Shown: positions 56,433 to 64,000 of the stretch, piece by piece
Numbering within the stretch: position 1 is the stretch's first letter
How the letters are laid out: every line of letters begins with the position of its first letter
Assembly (NCBI GenBank): GCA_039000515.1
Contig: JBCFYV010011135.1
Location: 13,027,376 to 13,091,375 of the forward strand
Direction of reading: 5' to 3'
Length of the DNA: 64,000 nucleotides
From: Timema cristinae
Taxonomy: Eukaryota; Arthropoda; Insecta; Phasmatodea; Timematidae
Program-made: the position numbers and the translations under genes
The notes under the pieces: model-generated
Databases searched by the model: none
Seen by the model: the letters and a program-made list of their open reading frames with translations, nothing else
What the model was told of the DNA's origin: nothing

Positions 56433-57649
56433 CTAATGAACAATAAGAGATTTGTTTTAAATTGTTGATATTATATTGAAACCTTACAGATCAGAAATAT
56501 CAATTAAAAAACAATATGTTAGGCTAATATAAAAGTAAACATAATAATGTCCCTTTACTACTTACAACATTGCCTTTACACGTATTTCAAGGTGTTCTAG
56601 GTCCCAGTATATGATATCTCTCACCTCGATATTTTGAGGGAGACCTTGGATGAGGACCAAAGAGATCTATTCAAACTTACCAACCTCTTGTGATTGTCAT
56701 CACAATTAATATCAAAGACCAAACAACAATATCCTTTAAATACATAATGGTCACTAGATTTCATAAACCTAGGCCTTACTACCTATTAGGGTTATAAGCA
56801 TTTTGATGGGGGCGTTCAAAGCTTCAAAACTTCGGCTTGGCTTCAAACTTATGTCACCTTATATTTTATTAGAGAAATTTTTTGGCTTTGACCATTTTGA
56901 AGCTTCACCAATCATAATATTGGAGCTAAAATCCCAGTGGGGATGAATTTAGCGGTGCTGTTTCTATAAAGGTTTATGTCCCCAAAAATATGAGAATAGA
57001 TTACATTAAAATTTTAACTTCCCACCTCGTTAGTGTTATTAAAATACTTAATGCAGGGATAAAAAAACTTAAAGTTCATGTAACGTAACGTTCACTTACT
57101 TACAGTTAGCATTCAATTAATGTAAAATATAAAATAATGTGTGATCAGGATTCACGTGACTTAACATAAATCGAGCAAATCACAGAAAATGACTTTGAAC
57201 AGTTTGAAAAGAAACTAAAATTAAGGAAAGGCATTTAGCAATGATTAGGCTCTAAGTACTTGCAATAGAACTTGGTGAATGCTGGATATACATAATAGAG
57301 TTTAATAAAAGGTTACAATGTTTTAGAGTTCACAAAACATGAAAAAACTATACCGAAGAAGTCATCTACATTCAAAACAAACAAATGAAGTACTAAATAG
57401 CCCTGTTGACATGGCTCAGAAAATCAGTGGTTGGATACAACATGTAGTAACATTGCCTTAATGTTCAATTAACGTGAAAGTTCTTCCTTGAACAACTCTT
57501 AAGTGAAGTGAACATTAAGTGTCCATTAAGTTAAATACACCATGATGGCTTCCCTTTAAAACCATAAGGATAACCGGTTAAGTTATGTGTACATTATGTT
57601 AATGTTAAGATGACATGATCCCGGCATTAGTTAAATTATAACAATATAT
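56433..57649. other. Intron DNA; one SINE-tail fragment
   Basis: AT-rich intron of gene D. At about 56,762-56,800 the block 'ccttactacctattagggtt' looks like an orphan SINE-A/B tail. Nothing else seen. Confidence 0.4.
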
Positions 57650-57893
57650 TTTAATACCCTTTTGGGTTATATGCCTAAGTAATAATTACTCAGATGGGTT
57701 AGAGATTGGGAAGGTTGAATTTAGAGGAAGTGAACCCACATTTGTGTGGAGGGAGTGTGGAACAGCATTTAGGAAGGGAAAAAACTCCAATTTACCCGAC
57801 CTAGATTCACATCTCGATTCCACCATCCTTGGCAGTATAGCTCAACACGAAACCAGAGTGTTAGGTAACTACACCACTAAGGTGGGTCTCAAC
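57650..57893 (-). mobile_element. Old SINE-B relic
   Basis: Keeps 'cttttgggttatatgcc' in the tail, 'ttagaggaagtgaacccaca' in the body and 'aactacaccactaaggtggg' in the head. It lies 22 bases from the exon 1 donor of gene D. Confidence 0.75.
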
Positions 57894-57915
57894 ATTAGTC
57901 AAAGCTTAAAGTTAC

Positions 57916-58050
57916 CTCCATTTTCATTTCCACTTTTTGATCGAGAGCGATATGAGAGTTCCATTCTGGCTCTGTATTTGTGGTTAGTGGAGAGTTCTTA
58001 TCACCCTCATCCATCCTTTGAAAGAGGAAAGTTAATCTGCCATCAGTGAC
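57916..58050 (-). CDS. Zinc-finger gene D, exon 1 with start codon
   Basis: Acceptor cctttgtag (complement of 58,051-58,059), 36 bases of leader, ATG at 58,014, 33 codons, then donor GAG|gtaact in phase 0. The peptide is acidic and ends VEMKME, again a SUMO-like motif. The acceptor before the ATG implies a further non-coding exon upstream. Exons 1-3 run towards the zinc-finger relics at 46.7-49.2 kb on the same strand; all are symmetric phase 0, so they could join any of the phase-0 finger exons. Confidence 0.65.
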
Positions 58051-58279
58051 CTACAAAGGAAACAACTAATTAAAAGAGAACATTAAGTAAAAATCTCTTT
58101 TGCTAGTTAATCTCATAATAAAATAGGCAATAAATATTTTTTTTAAATTATAGAAAAATACCTATCATTTATTTTGTATTTTTTTAATGTATATAGACTT
58201 TCTGAACAGACTAACTAGATCAGCATATGCTTTATAAACTAACTTAAATTCATCATAACAGACACAATATACAGCCTCC

Positions 58280-58450
58280 AGCAATCATTAATTCATCACT
58301 GTGAAAGGGTAAACTCACATTTCACCAATGATTAATTGTTTGTACATACAGGGAATCGAACTCAAGACATTAAACTCAGTCAGCACACACGCTACTAACT
58401 ATTTGACAATGCTATGTTGTGAAATTCATAATCATCAACTGTTTACAGCC
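58280..58450. mobile_element. SINE-like relic (family D)
   Basis: 'tcacatttcaccaatgat' and 'gggaatcgaactcaagac' in the same order as at 26,745-26,880. Ends uncertain. Confidence 0.4.
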
Positions 58451-58689
58451 AGTGGCCAGGTCAGTTTAGTAAAATAATTCCATCTTCCTCCATCCTTCCA
58501 TTATTCTTCCTCCTTTTCCATTTTTTTCCCTATCAGTTGCACATTTCCTGCTATCTGCTCTTCCCTTCTTGTTTGTAGCCACCCTTACGGGTATTTTTTC
58601 CTACTTACTTCTCTTCATTCATATCCTTTGGCCTCCTCTCGTTTTCCATCCTCATTACATGTTTAATTCAAATCACGCTCGCTCCTTCT

Positions 58690-59180
58690 ACTATCTAATG
58701 TACTCTAACATCCTCATCACATGCCCATATCATATCAGTCTGCTTCCTCTACATCTCATGTACTCCAACATCCTCATTACATGCTCATATCATATCAGTC
58801 TTGCTTCCTCTACCATCTCATGTACTCCAACATCCTCATCACATGCCCATATCATATCAGTCTTGCCTCCTCTACCATCTCATGTACTCCAACATCCTCA
58901 TACATGCTCATATCATATCATCTGCTTCCTCTACTATCTCATGTACTCCAACATCCTCATACATGCTCAATCATATCATCTTGCCTCCTTACCATCTCAT
59001 TATCAACATCCCATTACATGCTCATATCAATCATCTGTTTCCCTCTACTATCTCATGACTCCAATCCTCATTACATGCCATATCTATCATCTTGCTTCTC
59101 TACCATCTCATGTACCAACACCCTCATTACATGCTCATACATATCATCTTGCTCCCTCTACTATCTCACATACTTCCTGT
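58690..59180. repeat. 60-62 bp minisatellite, about 8 decaying copies
   Basis: Pyrimidine-rich unit with 'tactccaacatcctcat' and 'atgctcatatcatatcag'. Starts at 58,701, 58,761, 58,823, 58,885 and 58,944. Units to the right become shorter through one- and two-base losses. Confidence 0.9.
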
Positions 59181-59289
59181 ACCACCATTATTCCTATCTT
59201 GTTATACTCGTGAAAGCTAACATGCTTCATTACAAATTAATTCTCATGACCTCCACTTGTAAAATTACAACCTGCTGTTTTGTACAGAT

Positions 59290-60135
59290 CCTCTGATGTC
59301 AGATTCACAGCCCGCTCCTGAGAGACGAAAGGAGCTGTTACTTCTTGTCACAGGTATGTTTGGAAAGTTCCAACTTTTAAGGGACTGGTCAACACTCGTT
59401 CACCCATAAAAATATGGTATTACAAAATGAAATATTGTTAAGAAACTGTTTTATGGATTTAAAATCGGTTTTCTCCAATGAAAAGTAATTTATATTACCT
59501 AGAAAGAAGACTCTGTATAACTTTTACTAATCATACTAATTAAATTATACAATGAAAACTATCACATTTTCAGCCTCACACTATTTTTCTTATCATGACT
59601 TCATTAAGGTAAATATTCAAAATTGAATTTACTATAGAAAGAAAATAATTTTTATTTATTGTTCTATTATTTTTATAATTTTTTATAATTTTAAAATTAA
59701 TTTTTTTAAGAATAATTATGTTAGCAAGTAAGTATAGTAAGTATGGAAGTAAGTATTAATGTTGGAAAAAAGAAGAAATCACAAGGCTAGATAATATTTT
59801 TCTTCTTATTTTAGTTATTTATTTATAATTCTTTAGTTTAATACTAAGCTTTAAAAAGTCATTTATAAAATTAAAATTTGAAATAATTTGGTAACAGTAG
59901 TGTAATGCTGCTTGTATAAATACCAGTAACTAAGTGTACCATTTAGCAATTTACAGTGTTGTCACAATCGTTTTAGAAGTGACGAGACAAACCATTTATT
60001 CCAATATTGTGAAGCTTTAAAATTATGTTCCTACTATGTTAAATCAGAATAAGAATCAATGTATTCGCTTGAGAGTGGAAGTAGTACAATTTAAGCATCT
60101 ATATTTAATGCTATAGAATGGTCGAACAGTCGAAT
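59290..60135. other. No gene seen
   Basis: Very AT-rich DNA (especially 59,640-59,900) without a supported feature. Confidence 0.4.
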
Positions 60136-60185
60136 ATATATATATATATATATACATTATACACACACAATATATATTATTATAA

Positions 60186-60217
<32 letters not shown>

Positions 60218-60245
60218 CACATATATATATATATACACACACATT
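60136..60245. repeat. TA/CA microsatellite
   Basis: Long (TA)n tracts with CA blocks, largely self-complementary. Confidence 0.9.
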
Positions 60246-60431
60246 ATACGATCAGCCCTAAAAAAGTGTACTTACTAATATGAAAAGCTATTTGGAATAC
60301 TTTACATGGAGCGAAATATATTTTTAAAGAAAAAAAACAGATTTTTGTGAAAGTGTGAAGACAATAACACTATATATTGTGTAAAAAACAAGAATGGCCA
60401 ACATAAATAATTCAATATGAAACTATTTCTT

Positions 60432-60687
60432 TCAGCACTATGTTTTACTAACCATTTGGGTTATAAGCGTACATAAATGTACTAATCACACTAAATGTTT
60501 TAGGGTTTAGGAAGGTTATATTTATAGGAAGTTTACCCTCATTTGTGAGGAGGGAGAGTGGGAAACCATTTTGGAAAAACCCTTCAGTACACTCGACTGA
60601 GATACTAGCCTTGATCTCCCCATCATTGTAAAGTCTAGTCTACTTTGAGAGTAGCGTTTTAGACCATGCAGCCAACAAAGTGGGTAA
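60432..60687 (-). mobile_element. Old SINE-B relic
   Basis: 'cagcactatgttttactaac' tail, 'gaggagggagagtgggaaac' body, 'cttgatctccccatc' head. Confidence 0.7.
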
Positions 60688-62379
60688 CATGAAATTAAAT
60701 GTTCACTCGAACATTCCATTAATAGTAAATTCCATTATATTTTTTAGTTACAGATAAGCAATTAAAATAAAAGAAACATAACAATTAAATTAAAATAAAT
60801 ATGTGAAATAGTAGAGAAAATGATTGGTACGACAAAATCTCACAAACCTTCTCATATTGTGTAAGTATTCAAAGATAATTTTCAAAAATAGGATTTGAGT
60901 AAACTATCTATCCTTAGGTATGTTTTCCTCACCAAAACAAACAAATAATCTTGTTACACACAATAACTACTCGTTATTAATAAGTTTTAAACCAATTTGT
61001 TCAAATATAGCTATTTAACAAAATTTAAATTCTCAAAAATAATGTTTTGTAAACTATCCTTGTCAAATTATAATGAACAAGCAATCTATATTCTTACAGT
61101 AACAACTTAAGTGTAAGTGCGCAGGAACATCCATCTGACTCTGCTCAATCCCCCCCCACACACACACACACATGCACATCACATGTCATTAGTCATTACA
61201 TATACATTTGCTAAAAAGATAAATTTACCTATATTTTAACAATCTTGAAATTATTTAATATCATGTTATCATGAAAATTCATTCTTCAAGATCAATCTGA
61301 AGCTAATTAAAATTTTATATCATTCATCGAAGCTAAACAACCCTTAGATTAATTTTTTTTAGATAAATAAAGATACACTATATTGATAATGCAAAATAGT
61401 CCCCGATTTTCAGTTTTGAAAAATCTAAAGTTACAAAACTTAGTAATTAGTTAACTACTATTAGTAAATGATTTTATTTTTAGAAAAACAAATATTCAAT
61501 TTATAATGCAAAAAGCTTAACAATTAACCAATTTAAACCAAATTACTAAAGCCATCTTTTAAAATATGAATTAAAAAAAAGAAGTAATCAGTAAATTATT
61601 ATCAGAATTTCTCCCCCAAAACAAGTATACATCTTTATATGTCATCCGCATAAGTAATGAGGTGGACTGGATAGGATTAGATCACGATACAAATAGGTGG
61701 CATACTTTTGTAAGTGCAGCAATGAAATATCGAGTTGCTAATACCATAGAATAGGTATTAGAAAGTAATAAACATTACTTAGTCATATTTAAAAACAATT
61801 ATATTATCAGGATTAAAATAGCTTTGTTTATTTTGCTATTCAAGAGCAAAAAGGTTAGTAACCTGAGCGGGTAGTATGACTTGGTGAGTAAAAGAATACC
61901 AAAACTAAAAGTTTATTGATAATGTATTTTGTATAAAATAAGAGTAGTATTTTATTCTCATTCCCAGATAACACTGTTTTAAATAATGATTAAGTATTTT
62001 CAATTCTTTTAGCATTCTTTTGTGCTTTTAGTTTTTAGTCCTGTCTATGATAGACGATGTTAATACTACCCAACCTAACAAAACAGAACCTTCAATTTGT
62101 AGATGCATGAAAGGATTAGGCATCACTCTTGCAAGAGACTGGACTTCTGATGATGGGGTGATCAGGGTTTGAATTCCAGTCATAACTTCTTTTGAACTTT
62201 TATAAATCCCCTGTGTACTTAATTCATTCATTACTTACTGTTGATACAGTTGATAGCTTATATATTCAAGTGACCCAAGATGTACAAAGACATATTGCCT
62301 GCCTAAACTCCAATTTTGGAATCCACACATATGTCTATATCTCCACCCTCCCCGTACCCTCATGTGTTAAGACCTATCA
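60688..62379. other. No gene seen; SINE fragments and a C/CA run
   Basis: AT-rich. Holds a C8(CA)n microsatellite near 61,150-61,172, an orphan SINE tail on the plus strand (about 61,855-61,890, 'gagcgggtagtatgac') and a possible SINE head near 62,095-62,190 with 'cagggtttgaattccagt'. Confidence 0.45.
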
Positions 62380-62605
62380 GGGCTAAACACACTTGTAATT
62401 AATACTCAAACGGTGTGTAAAGATGGTGAAGGTAGAGTTTAGAGAAAGTGTACTTATATTTGTGTGGAGGAAGAGTGATAATCCGTGTAGGAAAAGACAC
62501 TCATTAAATCCACCCAGGATCCCAATGCGGACCTTGACATAAACAGCAAATCAGACTAGAGGAACTTGACGACCAGTCTGTGTACCCAATGATGCGTCCC
62601 ACTAT
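62380..62605 (-). mobile_element. Old SINE-B relic
   Basis: 'tttgtgtggaggaagagtg' and 'caatgcggaccttgac' in SINE-B order. Strongly diverged. Confidence 0.55.
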
Positions 62606-62889
62606 AGCATTTTTTAAACTATTTTAAATTAAACCAATATGTATTGTCAGATTACATTCTGATGGAGCAATTGTGTAAGGATAGAAAATTTACAAAAGAA
62701 CATGAATTTCAATCCTAGTCATTCAGCTCTACTCGCTGACTTCTATACCTATTGAACTGTCCGGGATCTCCTTGTCAATTCCATAATCCAAATAAACCCC
62801 TAAGCATACTGGTGTAGATAAATACATTAAATAGCTACACTTGTTACAAGTAGACCCTAATTATTCAGTAAATAATAATATAGATATCT

Positions 62890-63146
62890 GGTGACCCGCT
62901 GGTCTAAGGGTAAGGTGTGGGACTTCTTTACTGGGGTCCAGGGTTCAATCCTCGGTCCCGGCACAGATTTATCTGATTGTCAAACCCTTCCTTCACCTCG
63001 ACAAGACTTGTATTAATCACAACTTGTGAATGTGGGGAATCCCAAGCCTCCAACGTGGTTCGAATCCCACTTTAATCACCCTACCATTACACATTAGTGT
63101 AAATGCGTATAACCTGAACGGTTAGTCAGAAGCGGTGTAATAATAA
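62890..63146 (+). mobile_element. SINE-A, diverged
   Basis: Head 'ggtgacccgctggtctaagg', box B 'agggttcaatcctcgg', body with a deletion near 63,075, tail 'gcgtataacctgaacgg', then an (aat)n run. Flanks 'atatagatatct' and 'attataggtattt' are a possible decayed target duplication. Confidence 0.85.
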
Positions 63147-63604
63147 TAATAAATAATAATATTATAGGTATTTCATAGGTGTAATTTGCAATTTTGATTG
63201 TATTTTTATTATACTAATATACAATGTATAGTTTTACTTTCATTGAGTTGTAGTATAATAAGTAATTAACAAAAGATTGACTGTTATTTTCATTATGATG
63301 TGTTGTAAGTAATAAATTAAGTAACAAAAGAATTGAAAAATTTGTAGGTCTATAATTATTGATCCACTAAAATGTTGTTTTACAATAAATCAGCATTAGC
63401 CTACTATATCATGTTTTAATGTAAAAATGTATGCATTCTAATAAAATTGTATTTACTATTAAATAGTAAATAAAGTTTTATCAACAATATTTATTATTGA
63501 TTTAATTATTCCTTATTAATTTTGTAATTTAATGCATATTCACATTTCTGGCATGGTATAGTTTTGAGGAGACTTTAGGCTATCATTTCATTATATATTT
63601 ATTC
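63147..63604. other. No gene seen
   Basis: AT-rich DNA between two SINEs. Confidence 0.35.
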
Positions 63605-63850
63605 TTAACAGCGCGTCTTAATATTATCATTTTTCCTAATTGTGTATAACTACTTGTCTGATCTATACCCATTTAAATGAACTGATAGGGTTTTGGAAAT
63701 AGTAAGGTAAAATTCAGAGACAGTGTAGCCACATTTGCGTGGAGGTAGTGGGAAACATAAACAAAACCACTTTTTGTTACACACACCCGGGCAGGAGTTA
63801 ATGGCTGACCTCCCCATCACTGGCAAACCAGACAATACTCTAATTTGATT
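63605..63850 (-). mobile_element. Old SINE-B relic
   Basis: 'cagcgcgtcttaatattatc' tail, 'gccacatttgcgtggaggta' body, 'gctgacctccccatcactgg' head. The last 150 bases of the window hold nothing I recognise. Confidence 0.65.
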
Positions 63851-64000
63851 TCGAATGAACATATCTGAGACTAGAAAACTTACAATTCGTGTATGCTATA
63901 GCCAGGATGATTTTAAATGAAACATTAAACCAGTTGACAAATGCATTGCCTTCTATTTGTGACAATCTTAGGTACTCTCCCGTCCTCTAATAGCTCTCGT

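Noticed and set aside
57744..58049. 101-codon plus-strand ORF
   Set aside because: It overlaps a SINE-B relic and exon 1 of gene D on the other strand; the minus-strand exon has a start codon and splice sites, so the plus frame is a shadow.
58569..59213. Long plus-strand open frames over the pyrimidine-rich repeat
   Set aside because: They are translations of the 60-62 bp minisatellite in several frames and show repeat periodicity, not protein-family features.

Overview
This is a 64 kb piece of an AT-rich animal nuclear genome. It is almost certainly from an arthropod and most likely an insect. The grounds are an R1-clade LINE, insect-type Ty3/Gypsy elements (one with an env remnant), a Mutator-like/YqaJ gene of the kind common in arthropods, and many tRNA-derived SINEs with (TAA)n tails. 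The species cannot be named from the sequence. No tRNA, rRNA or bacterial-type operon was seen.

Layout. Positions 1-27,478 are three copies (A, B, C) of a roughly 6-8 kb segment, each with one minus-strand C2H2 zinc-finger exon. Copy A (1-10,226) is split by a complete minus-strand LINE (1,935-9,472) with a 12-bp target-site duplication. Copy C keeps the empty site. Copy B (10,227-16,615) has the only intact zinc-finger exon (14 fingers). Copy C (18,993-27,478) has a decayed zinc-finger exon and a hAT-like element that itself contains a SINE. From 27.5 to 34 kb there are SINEs and MITE-like elements. From 34.3 to 40.5 kb there is a five-exon minus-strand gene with Mutator-like transposase and YqaJ nuclease regions; its splice phases are perfect but its last exon has three frameshifts. 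From 43.7 to 46.3 kb lies a wrecked Gypsy element with a SINE in its reverse-transcriptase active site. From 46.7 to 58.05 kb lies a fourth, older zinc-finger gene (D): two decayed finger blocks, then a decayed Gypsy element with env remnant, then three 5' coding exons starting at an ATG at 58,014. The rest is minisatellites and old SINEs.

The most interesting object is the LINE. It has four minus-strand ORFs rather than the usual two, and each junction has stop and start codons within a few bases (ATGGTTACTGA, TGAATATG, TAATG). That suggests one RNA translated by termination-reinitiation. ORF1 is a CCHC gag and ORF4 an intact endonuclease/reverse transcriptase. ORF2 (579 aa) carries motifs that I recognise as the DUF4804/MavL-like macrodomain family, whose Legionella member removes ADP-ribose from arginine. 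ORF3 (128 aa) is unknown. A LINE carrying a possible ADP-ribose-removing enzyme suggests a counter-defence or RNP-regulating module; that function is inference.

A second idea to test is that the phase-0 5' exons at 54.6-58.0 kb serve several alternative zinc-finger terminal exons on the same strand, because copy B has a good splice acceptor but no start codon or 5' exons of its own.
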